Assembly: GCF_950295315.1 (NCBI RefSeq)
Contig: NW_026647264.1
Span: 62,001-126,000, forward strand
Source of the DNA: Erinaceus europaeus
Taxonomy: Eukaryota > Chordata > Mammalia > Eulipotyphla > Erinaceidae
Reading direction: 5' to 3'
Length of the DNA: 64,000 nt
Shown: positions 54,625 to 64,000 of the stretch, one piece after another
Position numbering within the stretch: the stretch's first letter is position 1
Layout of the letters: each line of letters begins with the position of its first letter
Position numbers and translations under genes: made by a program
The notes under the pieces: model-generated
Databases searched by the model: none
What the model saw: the letters and a program-made list of their open reading frames with translations, nothing else
Told to the model about the DNA's origin: nothing

Positions 54625-55258
54625 ACGGAGCACACAGCTTCAGAAGGGACGCACATAGAGTGGTAAGGGAGGATGGGACACCCAGCTAGCCAGCCAGATC
54701 AGCCGAATCAGCCCTGACCATCAGTGTATTTTTTTTCAAGGCAGCTGGTTTTAGCCATAAACGAGTAGCTAGAGCCACTGCTGTGGGTCCTTAGGTTTGG
54801 GGACAATGTAGGATTTTCCCAGGCTGTGTGGCTGTCTGTGCCCAGACCAGCCTTCTCCTACTAGACAACATGCTAAGCAATAAAAAGCTATGCAGGCAAG
54901 GGACAGGGACCAGATGCCCCCCACCCCTCCACCTACCCTGGCTTGTTGAAAATTTCTGCCATGTGTCCCTTGTCTCCTTTCTGGCTCTAAAGCTTTGATG
55001 TCCTGCCAGTCATCTTCCATCTTGTCACTCACTCCTAGTTAAACCCTCTCTGACACACATGAGCTATTTGAAAGAAGAGTTTTGCTGGAATACAACGTAC
55101 TGGAGGAATGATTCTGAAGGTGGTTCTAGACTCCAGTGGGAGATGCGAGAGGGCAGGTGGGAAGTGCTGAGTGTTTGGTGCTGGGGAGCCGTGTCTCTCT
55201 CTGCATCCCACCCAACCATGTGCTCTCTCCTCTCCCCTCTCCCCTCTCTCCACTGCAG
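54625..55258. other. RPH3AL: Low-copy intron 5' of the RPH3AL initiator exon
   Basis: It ends in a long pyrimidine-rich stretch (CTCTCTCCTCTCCCCTCTCC) and CACTGCAG, the acceptor of the first coding exon. Confidence 0.7.
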
Positions 55259-55284
55259 ATGTGACTCCCTGGCCGGCACCCAGC
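55259..55284 (+). promoter_or_regulatory. RPH3AL: RPH3AL 5' UTR part of the first coding exon, with a start-stop uORF
   Basis: If splicing uses the CAG ending at 55258, the exon opens with ATGTGA, a start codon directly followed by a stop, 20 nt before the main ATG. Such start-stop elements can stall scanning ribosomes. Its presence in the mRNA depends on this acceptor being the one used, which is inferred only from the sequence. Confidence 0.6.
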
Positions 55285-55361
55285 ATGGCTGACACCATCT
55301 TCAGCAGTGGGAATGATCAGTGGGTTTGCCCCAATGACCGGCAGCTCGCCCTGCGTGCCAA
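55285..55361 (+). CDS. RPH3AL: RPH3AL (Noc2), first coding exon (codons 1-25 plus 2 nt)
   Basis: Noc2 is a soluble Rab3/Rab27 effector on secretory vesicles of endocrine and exocrine cells. It is related to the rabphilin-3A N-terminus but lacks C2 domains. The exon encodes MADTIFSSGNDQWVCPNDRQ and then LALRA, and the final AA is completed by the next exon to give Lys26. This matches the mammalian Noc2 N-terminus as I remember it; rabphilin-3A itself starts MTDTVF and reads differently. The ATG has A at -3 and G at +4, a strong initiation context. A pyrimidine-rich tract and CAG acceptor end at 55258, and the donor GTGAGT begins at 55362. No frameshift or stop is present. The gene continues at 62609. 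The product call is firm; the exact 5' UTR is not visible. Confidence 0.95.
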
Positions 55362-55479
55362 GTGAGTACCCCTAGTTCCCCACCACCGCCCGCACGGGCC
55401 CTGCCCTGCCTCCCCTCCTCTCCATTCCCCTCCCCTCCTCAGCAGACCCTGAAAGAGTAATTTAGAGAACCGTTCAGCC

Positions 55480-55690
55480 CCCGTTGCATACATGCCACAC
55501 TCCAGGCCCTAAGCCAGGCACTTAACTACAATTTGTTTATTTCAATACCATGTGGGATTTACCCCCATTTCTCAAAGGAGGATAGTGAGGCTGAGAGTTC
55601 CTTGCTGCAATAATGTCCCTTGTGAGTGACAGGGTTAGGATCCGCGCCTGGGTTCTCTAACTCCCATGCCCATCTCAATAGGCTTCAGGA
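55480..55690 (+). repeat. MIR/L2-like ancient repeat
   Basis: The order of motifs follows the old mammalian MIR pattern: CCAGGC near AAGCCAGGCACTTAAC, then CCCCATTTCTCAAAGGAGGA, then GTGACAGGGTTAGGATC. It is heavily diverged, so the exact family is uncertain. Confidence 0.5.
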
Positions 55691-56818
55691 AGTCAGACCT
55701 CTTCCTCTGCCATCTGGGTTAAGGATGTAACACCCACACTGAACCTTCAGTTCTGGAGTCCCCAGAGGTGGGGGAGGGGTTCCTTAGGTCTCTGGCTGCC
55801 TCCATCATAGCTGATGGCTTGGCTCAGATAGCACAGATGCCCCCGGCTGAAGCACAAACAGCTTTGAGGCAGCCCTGGTCTTTGCACTATCCCCATCAAG
55901 GTCTCTCTGCCTCCGGTTCATCCCTCTGGGGGAGCAGGTCCCAGGTTTCTTTTATTCCTCAGGTAACCCTCAGCTCCAGGTGGGTCAGGCCAGGTCCTCC
56001 TACTGGCTCCCCATGACTGGAGACCTGGGGCTCTCCTAGGTGCTTCTCCTAGTTACTCCCCGCTGTACACATCTTCACCCCCCAGGAGCTCAGGGGTCCC
56101 TGGCTCCAGATGAGCCTAAGAGTGCCCCCTCCTCTGTCAAACTATGCCAACTATAAGAGCCAGCCTTTTCCAAATGGGACCAAGTTCAAGAAATTTGCAA
56201 TTTGATGTTATGAGCCTGCAGGGTGACAGAGGAGAAACATCAAAGGGGGATAGAAACATTAATCCGAACTGCCCCAGAAGAGTGGGGTTGTGTGCGATTT
56301 GCAGGGATCTCTGCACAACAGTTAATTTGTCCCTCTCAGTAGAAGGCTCAGCTCCTTTCAGCTCTGGTATCTGCTTTCCACACAGTCCCCACAGGGAGAA
56401 AGTCTAAGGATGAAACCAGTGCTTATCCCTCCCTGCCCCGGCACCAGTGGGCTGTGAGAGGCTGTGTTCTCCCCCACAGCCAGCGGCAGCAGACTGCTGT
56501 GAGTCCCGGTGACTGCCAGTCAGCATTCCCTTTAGGCCTCCCTGACTCTGTCTTGCACTCGGCAGCAGCCAGGGGCAGTTGTAGCACCTTTTAGAAGAGC
56601 AAATGCTTTTATCTTCTCCCTCAGGTGTGCTACTGGGTAAGGCTAGGCTCCTTGTAATGCCAAGGCCTCATAAAAGGAAGTGGGGGGGAAAGGGGAGGTG
56701 CTACAAAGTCCACAGCCTGGTGTCCCTGGGGTTTCTCTGGGAAGTCTGGAGGAATTACCTCTCTCCAGCTCCAGCTCCAGCTCCAGCCTGTTCTCCCATC
56801 ACTAGCCACCAGCAGACA

Positions 56819-57420
56819 CTTTTTTTTTTAATAGAGATTTAATATTGATTTACAAAATTATAAGATAACAGGAGCACAACTCCATACCATTCCCACCACC
56901 AGAGTTCTGGATCTCCGGTCCCTCCATTGGAAGCTACTACAACAGTTCTCCCAAGGTTGTAGATATGAGTCAACTATTATTTCTGTAGCCATCTGTCCAT
57001 ATGTGTGTATATTTGGTCTTTTTCGGGGGGAGGAGTCCCATATTCTCTTCCTTTCCAAGTCATACATGCACCTATTATTACATCCAAATGTCCCTCCCTT
57101 TTTCCTCCTCTCTGTCCAGTTCCTGGTGGAGTAGGAATTCAGAGCCCTCTGGTCATCATCTTCCTATTATTTCTCCCCCACTGGAAGTATGGACCAAAAT
57201 TCTTTATGAGGTGCAGAAAGTGGAAGGTCTGGCTTCTGTCATTACTTCTCCACTGTACATGGGCACTGGCAGGTTGAGCCATACCCACAGTCTGTTTCTA
57301 TCTTTCCCTAGTGGGGCAGGGTTCTGAAGCAGTGAGATTCCAAGACACAGTGGTGAGATCGTCTGCCCAGGGAGGTCAGGATAGAATCATGATAACATCT
57401 GCAATTCCACCAGCAGACTT
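56819..57420 (-). repeat. LAR, minus strand, in the RPH3AL intron
   Basis: T-run, ATTGATTTACAAAATTATAA, CATTCCCACCACCAGAGTTC, AGGTCTGGCTTCTGTCATTA, TCTATCTTTCCCTAGTGGGG. Same order as the copy at 3898. Confidence 0.85.
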
Positions 57421-58034
57421 TTTCTGAGCCCCTACTGTGTGCCAGGCACTGGTTGCACAGCAGCAGCTAACACCCATGTGACCCATCTGAAGGCATCGAT
57501 GGGGAGAAGTGAGCGTTGTGTTCACAGTCTCTCATGTGTAGCTATTCTGACAGTGGAACCAGGCTTGGGGTGTAAGAGGTGCTACCTTTATCTGGGACCG
57601 GGAGAGGCTTCTGGCTCCCATGGGAGTGTGGTGCTTCTGTCCAGTCCCAGAGTAGGGGTAAGTGTTAGCTGTTAATACAGGGAAGAATTTCTTGGCAGAA
57701 GGACCAGTCTGTCCTGAGATAGAAGGAATATGACATGGAGAAGACCTACCAGGAGACCAGTGTGATGTCAGTGCAGAGAGTGAGGGAGTGTGGTGTGAAA
57801 AGAAGATGGGGAGGTGCACGGGGGACAGAGGAGGCAGGACCTGGCTCTCCAGAGACCCTCACTCAGAAGTGTGAGACAGAGGGCACTCGCTTGCCATGAA
57901 ATAGTACTTAAGTCCAGTGATGGAGCAATGCCAGAGTCCCATGGGAAGTCTGAAAATGGACTCCTACCCTGTTTTGAAGGAAAGCAAGAAAAGGCCACCT
58001 GGTGAAGATCACACCTAAACATCTTTAATAAGTA

Positions 58035-58266
58035 TAGTCAGGCAGTAGCGCAGCTGGTTAAGCACATGTAGCGCAAAGCGCAAGGACCGGCGTAAGGACC
58101 CCAGTTCCAGCCCCAACTCCCCACCTGCAGGTGAAGCAGGTCTACAGCTGTCTTTCTCTTCCCTTTTCTGTATTCCCCTCTTCTCTTGATTTCTCTCTGT
58201 CCTATCCAACAACAGCAATAAAAGAACAATAATAACAACAATGATAACAAGGGCAACAAAAGGGAA
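58035..58266 (+). repeat. SINE-A, plus strand, internally shortened
   Basis: CAGGCAGTAGCGCAGCTGG, GTTCCAGCCCC. The segment between CCTGCAGG and TGAAGCAGG is deleted. ACAACAATGATAACAAGGGC tail. Confidence 0.9.
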
Positions 58267-59367
58267 GTTTCCCCTGGCCAGATTAGCTGGGCCCTGCCTT
58301 GCCCTCAGAATGCCACCTGCCTGCCCGCTTCCTCTTTCTCCTCAGGCAGGCGGGAGGCCCACTACTGCAGGATGTTGGGAGGGGCCTGGGCTGGCTGCAG
58401 GCTCCCGGCCAGCTCAAGAATTGTGCCCATTGCCATGGTGGCCATGCTGGTCCTATGTCCTCCCACCACTGTGTTTCTTAGCCCTTCCTCTCTCCCTTGG
58501 TGGCAGAAGAGAACTCTCCTGAATTTGGGGCTTCATCTTCAAGTTCCCAGCCCCCTGATTGAGGAGTGCACACGCATGTCCAGGCCAAGTCTCTGAGGCT
58601 GATCACAGAGTTCCTGGAATGCTCAGACAGAGAAAAACTGCAGGCAGGGCTGGGGGGGAATGCCCCCTTTGGGGGCTCAGAAATCTGCTCAACACACCCA
58701 GGAAAGGCAGGTGTATGCCCCCTACTCCTTGGCTACTTTCCCCTCACTCCCCAGCATTACCTCACCCAGAACCCACTTGCAACATTCTTAATAATTGAGA
58801 GAAAAGAGCAGTTTAGAAGCCTGGATTCCCCCTCCCCTGCCCCACTACCAAAAGGCAGCACATTACTCTGTTCCCTTGTGTCTTTGTGCGTGCAGCCCAA
58901 CTGCCACCTCCTCCATTTGATCAAGTCATTCCTGATGGCCTCACCCATGACAGTTACAGTAGCCACCATAACTACCACTTAATGAGCAATCAAGCATTTG
59001 CTCTATGCAGAGCACTTGATGTATTCTGCTTGGTTTTGTCCTCCTGACATCCCTGAAGGAGACAGGTTGGGACATCAGGGATGAGCTGCCCAGGGCTCAC
59101 ACAGGCAAGGGCTGGTGTTGCACGGATGCCCCCGCTCAGCCCTGCACCTACACCGCTGCTCTTCTCACAGACAAAGGCCAGGCTGCGTGAGGAATCCCAG
59201 AGGTCTTTACCACGAGCCTTTCCGCTACACTTTTGCCTAAGGATCATGCTATTTCTCCAGCCCTGCTGCCACAGTTTTGTTGTGAACCATTTTGCTATGA
59301 AAGATAAAACACCTGGTTAAAAGTTTGGTTTTATAGGTTGCCTGAGTTTAATCATTTGGTTTCTCAG

Positions 59368-59505
59368 CCCAGGAGGTGGTTTAGTGGGCAGTGTGTTGGA
59401 TGTGCAAGAACAAGGCCTGGGATTCAATCCCTGGCATCCCGTGTGCCAGAGTGGTGCTGCTCACGTTCTCTTCTTCTTTCCCCTTCATAAATCTTTTTAA
59501 CAAAT
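59368..59505 (+). repeat. SINE-C, plus strand
   Basis: CAGGAGGTGGTTTAGTGGGC, GGGATTCAATCCCTGGC, GTGCCAGAGTGGTGCTGC. Confidence 0.8.
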
Positions 59506-59506
59506 T

Positions 59507-59785
59507 AGAGGGGCTGGACTACCACACATCCAATACAGAGCACTTACTACCATGCACAAGGACCCAGGTTCAAATCCCTGGTCCCCACCTATGGCCAGGG
59601 GGTTGTGGGCGGACTTCGTGAGTGGTGGAGCAGGTCTGCAGGTGTTTCTCTTTCTGTCTTCCCACCACTCTCAATTTCTCTCTGTCTCTATTTTTAAAAG
59701 GGAGGGAAATGGCAGCCAGGTGTAGTAGATTCATTATGTAGGCAAGTCTCAGCAATACCCCTGGTGGCTATAAAGAAAAGAAAAG
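59507..59785 (+). repeat. SINE-B with 3' module, plus strand
   Basis: AGGGGCTGGACTACCACACA, GGTTCAAATCCCTGGTCC, GAGTGGTGGAGCAGG, module GTGTAGTAGATTCATTATG. Confidence 0.85.
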
Positions 59786-59834
59786 AAATAGAGAGAGAGA
59801 AGAAAGGAAATCAGTTAATTTTAAAAAAGCTATT

Positions 59835-60182
59835 GAGGGGGTCGGGCAGTAGCGCAACAGGTTAAGCACACGTGGCACAAAGCACAAGGACCAGCATGAG
59901 GATCCTGGTTCGAGCCCCAGGCTCCCCACCTGCAGGGAAGTCGCTTCACAGGCAGTGAAGCAGGTCTGCAGGTGTCTGTCTCTCTCTCCCCCTCTCTGTC
60001 TTCCCCTCCTCTCTCCATTTCTCTCTGTCCTGTCCAACAACAAATGACATCAACAATAACAATAATAACCACAACAAGGCTACAACAACAAGAGCAACGA
60101 AAGGGGGAAAAAAATGGCCTCCAGGAGCGGTGGATTCATAGTGCAGGCACTGAGCCCCAGCAATAACCCTGGAGGGAAAAAA
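59835..60182 (+). repeat. SINE-A with 3' module, plus strand, with 12-bp TSD
   Basis: AAAAAAGCTATT at 59823-59834 repeats at 60183-60194. A nearly consensus full-length copy ending in module GGAGCGGTGGATTCATAGTG and an A-run. Confidence 0.95.
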
Positions 60183-60537
60183 AAAAAAGCTATTAGGCTT
60201 CAACTGATGTGGTGCTTTCATTTTTATGTTATAAAAATATGGTGATGAAACAACTTAGTCTGCATGTGAAATAAGAGTGTAAAACCAGATTGCATAGTGC
60301 ACTGGCAAATGGTAACAACTAACTTCATGACTTGTCCAGTGACACAGTCTCCCTTCCTACCTGTCAGAACCAGGTTTATCAAAGTAGTGCAGATATAATC
60401 ACTACAACCTCAGAGAACATTAATTATTCATTATTCAATTAATCTGGATGTAACAGCTTTTTTTTTTTCCAGCAGTAGCAGCATTAGAACCTTATGCATG
60501 AATAACTCCACCATTCCTGGGCCAACTTTTTTTTTTC

Positions 60538-60680
60538 TTTTAATTTAAAAGAAAGAGGGAAAGAAGCAAAGGAGATTACAGCACTACTCCACCATCCACA
60601 GAGCTCCCAGTGCTGTGGTGCTCCCCTGTTGTGCATGGCAAGGCAGACACGCTAGTGGGTGAGCTATCTCCCAGGCCTGA
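60538..60680 (-). repeat. SINE-D, minus strand
   Basis: ACAGCACTACTCCACCATCC, GCATGGCAAGGCAGACAC, GTGAGCTATCTCCCAGGCC. Confidence 0.8.
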
Positions 60681-60705
60681 CAGCTTATTACCTAATGCCA
60701 ACTTT

Positions 60706-61008
60706 TTAAAATAGTTTGTTTTGTTTTGTTTGCCACTAGAGTTATCACTGGGGCTTGGTGCCAGCACTATGAATCCACTGTTCCTGGTGGCCATTTTTTC
60801 CATTTTTTCCCTTTCTATTTTATTTGATAGCACAGAGAGAAATTGAGAGAGGAGGGGAGATAGAAAGAGTGCAAGATAGACACCTGCAGACCTGCTTCAC
60901 TGCCTGTGAAGCGCCCCTCCCTTACACAGGTGGGGAGTGGAGTCTTAAACCCAGATTCTTCTGCAGGGTGATAAGCGTGATCAACTAGGTGTACCACAGC
61001 CTGGCCCC
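60706..61008 (-). repeat. SINE with 3' module, minus strand, with 15-bp TSD
   Basis: CCTAATGCCAACTTT at 60691-60705 and CCTAATACCAACTTT at 61009-61023. CCACTAGAGTTATCACTGGG, GACACCTGCAGACCTGCTTC. Confidence 0.95.
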
Positions 61009-61091
61009 CCTAATACCAACTTTACCAAATTTATTACTTGATATTAAAAGCTAGAGGCGAAAAGGAAGCCCTCCCCAAAGAAATTTTTACA

Positions 61092-61305
61092 TGGGGGATG
61101 GGAAGATAGCTCACCAAGTAGGGTTCTTGCCTTGCCATACACAAGGGCCAAATGTGAGGACCATATAGGAGTGTCATAGCAATGAGGACGCTCTGGTTCT
61201 GGGATCTCTCTCTCTCTCAAATTAAAAGAAGGATAAATCTAGCCCAGGAGTAAAATCACATGTACCCTAATACCATAACTACAAATAAACCAAAAAAAAA
61301 TAGTT
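61092..61305 (+). repeat. SINE-D, plus strand
   Basis: GGGAAGATAGCTCACCAAGT, CTTGCCATACACAAGGGCC, GGTTCTGGGATCTCTCTC, A-rich end. Confidence 0.8.
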
Positions 61306-61591
61306 ACATGATTCCTGGGGAATATAGCTCCTTGAAAATGGTAAATTTCTTTCTTTCGTTCTTACTGTTTGATAATGGTTAACATGACATAGCTAGAATG
61401 TTTGTATTTAGCACAGAATCGAGATGAGGTGAGGTGTAAGAGCTAGGTGTGTGATAGCACATTGAGAGGTGGTCTGGATATGCACTCCCAGTTACATACA
61501 GAAATCAATACAAAGCCCACTTGCAGATACACATCCTTCTGTCTGGAAACTGATACCTTTGTTAATGAAGAAGAAACTCTAGCAAAATTTT

Positions 61592-61842
61592 TTTTAAAGT
61601 ATTTCCTTCCTTCTTTCCTTTACTAGATAAAGATAGAAATAAATCAATTCATAAGGGGGAAATAGGGAAAGAGAGAGAGGGAGAGAGAGAGAAAGAGAGA
61701 GAGAGAGAGACGGAGAGAGAGGTGCAGCCCTGCTTCATTGCTTATGAAGCTTGCCCCGGGAGGTAGGAACAGGAGGCTTGAACCTAGGTTCTTGGCATGG
61801 TAATGTGTGTTCTGTACTGTAGGTACCACTGCCTGGCCCCCA
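61592..61842 (-). repeat. SINE-B, minus strand, with (GA)n
   Basis: GA-rich run at 61672-61722, TTGCTTATGAAGCTTGCCCC, GGAGGCTTGAACCTAGG, CCACTGCCTGGCCCC. Confidence 0.85.
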
Positions 61843-62608
61843 TTCTGTCCTTTTAAATCAATATCCATCTTTTTTTTTTTTTCATGATTCTATCTTCTGC
61901 TTTACACCTAGTTAGTTATGTGACAGAAATGTTTGCCACGAGCCTAGGGCAGAACTGCCTAGAGGTACTTTCTTTCTCTCTCCTGATTTGCACTGTCAGT
62001 GATGATGGTCAGTTGTTGACTGAGAGCCCTGGGTGGAGCAGTGACCAGAGACCTCAGCCCCCAGGAAAATATAAAGGGTTTGTGTTCTTCCCTTCAGCCT
62101 CAGGTTGCAACTTGAGAAGATGTCACCAGACTGAGCCCCAGGGCCTGGCCCAGCCCCCGGCCCACGCCATCACCCCTTCCCTCTCTACCATTCCTCTGCT
62201 GCAGCACTAATGCCCTCTTGCCCTTGAACCTTCTTACTTCCAAACTGCTGTGTGGGTCTCCCTCTACCTTCAAGACTCACCTTTAACTTAGTTACCTTTC
62301 TTTCCTGTCTGTTAATAAACACCTGCCTCACTCTCTTACCATTCAGATTTGGGTTTTATTTTCCCCTGAAAGCCCTCTACACACTTCCTCTGAAGCCTTT
62401 CACACCAGGGTGGTGGCCTCCCTTTGAACAATGGCCACATTCATTAAGGGGGTGCTACCCAGAATTTGCAGCCTGGTGTCTGCCCTTGTCCCCTGACACC
62501 GGCACTAGGACTGTCCCCAGGCTGGTCTGACAGGGGCTTCGTGAAGGTTGTGGAGTGCTGGGGTGCATACTGGGTAGCTGCAATGTCAACTGTGTCATTC
62601 TCTCTCAG

Positions 62609-62752
62609 GCTGCAGACAGGCTGGTCTGTGCACACATACCAGACGGAGAAGCAGAGGAAGAGCCAGTGCCTCAGCCCCACCGAGGTGGACACCATCCTGC
62701 AGGTCATTCAGAGGGCCGAGCGGCTGGACGTCTTAGAGCAGCAGAGAATCGG
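62609..62752 (+). CDS. RPH3AL: RPH3AL (Noc2), second coding exon
   Basis: The acceptor CTCTCAG ends at 62608 and the donor GTGAGG starts at 62753. The first G completes Lys26 (AA|G). The exon then encodes 47 residues starting LQTGWSVHTYQTEKQ and ending VLEQQRI, plus the first two bases of the next codon (GG), so both flanking introns are phase 2. The stretch LSPTEVDTILQVIQRAERLD is the beginning of the long first helix of the Rab-binding domain, which contacts Rab3/Rab27 in this family. The zinc-finger part of the domain must be encoded further right, outside the window. Residues around RKSQC and PTEVDT differ from the human protein as I remember it, but the frame is intact. Confidence 0.95.
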
Positions 62753-63337
62753 GTGAGGGCAGTGCTACAGCTGGGCTGGGTCTGTGTGTATCAGGCAAGG
62801 GTCTCAGCACCTGGCACACAAGGGTGGCAGAGCTGACTTTTCACCCCTGGGGGTGCATTGGTGCTGCCTGAACAGTCCTGCCTTGTAGATGTGGAGACTG
62901 ACCTGTTGAAGCCTCAGTACATCCCCCTGTCAGATGCCCACCCCTGTACCCGCCTGGGAGACTGAACAAATGCAGCAAACCAGGGGAGGGATGGTCACAT
63001 CAGTGGCTCTAGCAGGCGAGCTCTCCAGCTGCTTTTCTCAGCTCTTCCAGTCCCCGACACCCAGACTGATCATCACATAGTCTTCAAACTATTCGGTTGT
63101 GACTTGTGTTCCTTTCATTACAAAAGCTCAGCAAAACGTTGTGCTTCCTAGAAACTCAGGAAAAACAAGAAAGTGCATTGTATTGAGCAGAGATGAATGT
63201 GACTCTGAGCTTCTTGTGATTCTCCTTGTTTTCTTTTTTTTTTTTTTTACAAAATATGAAGTAGGTAAGGTGATCCTTTAAAAAATGAGACCCTGAAGAC
63301 ATGCACAGCTCTAGAAAGTGAGAGCATGGGGTGGGGG
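62753..63337 (+). other. RPH3AL: Start of the next RPH3AL intron, low-copy DNA
   Basis: The intron opens with GTGAGG. No exon was recognised before the SINE at 63338. A T-rich run near 63230-63250 is the only low-complexity element. From 63900 to the right edge the sequence is again low-copy and shows nothing recognisable. Confidence 0.7.
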
Positions 63338-63682
63338 GAGGGCGGTAGCGTAGCATGTTAAGCACATGGCGCAAAGGGCAAGGACCAGAGTAAGGATGCA
63401 GTTCAAGCCCCCGGCTCCCCACCTGCAGGGAGGTCGCTTCACAAGCGGTGAAGCAGGTCTGCAGGTGTCTGTCTTTCTCCCTCTCTGTCTTCCCCTTCCC
63501 CTCTCTGTCTTCCCCTTCCCCTCTCTGTCTTCCCCTCTCTCAATTTCTCTCTGTCCTACCCAACAACAACAGCAATAACAAGAGCGGTAAACAACAAGGG
63601 CAACAAAAGGGGGGAAATAACCTCCAGGAGAGGTGGATTCATAGTGCAGGCACCAAGCCCCAGCAATAACCCTGGAGGCAAG
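63338..63682 (+). repeat. SINE-A with 3' module, plus strand
   Basis: GAGGGCGGTAGCGTAGCATG, GTTCAAGCCCCCGGC, CAAGCGGTGAAGCAGG. CCCTCTCTGTCTTCCCCTTC is present about three times in tandem at 63478-63537. ACAACAACAGCAATAAC follows, then module GAGGTGGATTCATAGTGC. Confidence 0.95.
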
Positions 63683-63899
63683 AGAAAGGAAGGAAGGAAG
63701 GAAGAAGGGAGGGAGGAAGGAAGGAAGGAAGGGAGGGAGGGAGGGAGGAAGGAAGGAAGGAAGGAAGAAGGGAGGGAGGGAAGAAGGAAGGAAGGGAGGG
63801 AGGGAGGGAAGAAGGAAGGAAGGGAGGAAGGAAGGAAGGAAGAAAGGAAGGAAGGAAGGAAGGAAAGAAGGAAGGAAGGAAGAAAGGAGAGAGAGAGAA
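63680..63899. repeat. (GGAA)n/(GGGA)n purine tract grown from a SINE tail
   Basis: 220 consecutive purines on the + strand, mixing GGAA, GAGG and GAAA units. It begins exactly at the end of the SINE 3' module (CTGGAGGCA), replacing its usual A-run. Confidence 0.98.
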
Positions 63900-64000
63900 C
63901 ACTTGCTACACAGCCACTGATGCCCACGCTACCCCTGACATGTTCCTAATATCCTGCCCTGTCATTACGAGAAGCCTGGCTGTTGTCCCACACATCACAG

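Larger units (their letters stand above)
55362..62608 (+). other. RPH3AL: RPH3AL intron between the two coding exons (7,247 bp, phase 2)
   Basis: The intron has GT-AG boundaries with a good donor (GTGAGTACC). The acceptor follows a short pyrimidine stretch. It holds one long A-tailed repeat and a run of SINEs between 58.0 and 61.9 kb. Low-copy stretches 57421-58034, 58267-59367, 60195-60537 and 61843-62608 show no exon-like reading frame that I can support. Confidence 0.9.

Noticed and set aside
55285..62752. Rabphilin-3A (RPH3A) or DOC2B as the gene
   Set aside because: The start MADTIF and the LQTGWSVHTYQTEKQ/LDVLEQQRI segments fit Noc2. Rabphilin-3A has MTDTVF and a different linker.
63556..63949. 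Ser/Pro/Leu-rich and Gly/Lys/Glu-rich frames at the right end
   Set aside because: Translation of the (GGAA)n tract, not a protein.

Overview
This is a eukaryotic, mammalian window, and the repeats point to a hedgehog (Erinaceidae, most likely the European hedgehog Erinaceus europaeus). There are no operons, ribosome binding sites or CRISPR arrays. The DNA is packed with tRNA-derived SINEs carrying ACAA-rich tails, a combination I associate with Erinaceus. It also contains L1 fragments and the 3' end of a Vingi/Ingi-type non-LTR retrotransposon, a group reported in mammals only from hedgehogs. No search could be run, so the species call rests on recognition.

The only protein-coding gene I can support is RPH3AL (Noc2, rabphilin 3A-like) on the + strand. 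Two coding exons are visible. The initiator exon is 55259-55361, with its ATG at 55285. The next exon is 62609-62752. They are separated by a 7,247-bp phase-2 intron with GT-AG ends. Joined in frame they give the first 73 residues of Noc2, including the start of the first helix of the Rab-binding domain. The remaining exons lie beyond the right edge. Everything left of 55259 is 5' intron or intergenic DNA; I could not identify upstream non-coding exons or a promoter.

Layout: 1-7 kb is low-copy DNA with SINEs and one long A-tailed repeat. 7-10 kb is an old + strand L1 riddled with SINEs. 12.7 kb holds a small retroposed transcript with a perfect 14-bp target duplication. 14.4 kb holds a U1 snRNA pseudogene. 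15.0-18.9 kb is a long, nearly identical inverted repeat (two 1.43-kb arms, 1.1-kb spacer). 19-20.3 kb repeats a nested repeat cassette also present in the spacer. 25-40 kb is mostly L1 fragments of several ages, SINEs and the Vingi fragment at 36.4 kb. 45.6-47 kb is a younger 5'-truncated L1. 51.3 kb is a 227-nt pure pyrimidine tract. 52.7 and 53.6 kb carry a diverged direct duplication with CTCF-like motifs. 55-64 kb is the RPH3AL 5' coding region with repeat-filled introns.

Repeat labels SINE-A to SINE-E and LAR (long A-tailed repeat) are my own working names. SINE-A is a tRNA-type head followed by a long CT-rich body and a CAACAA-rich tail. SINE-B is a related head with an AATAAATAAAGATAAT-type tail. 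SINE-C has a head of the GTGGATAAAGC type. SINE-D has a head of the GAGATAGCTCACC type. SINE-E has ATGCCTGAGGCTC followed by GGTTCAAT. Several SINEs end in a shared 3' module whose core reads AGTGGATTCATAGTGCAGG.
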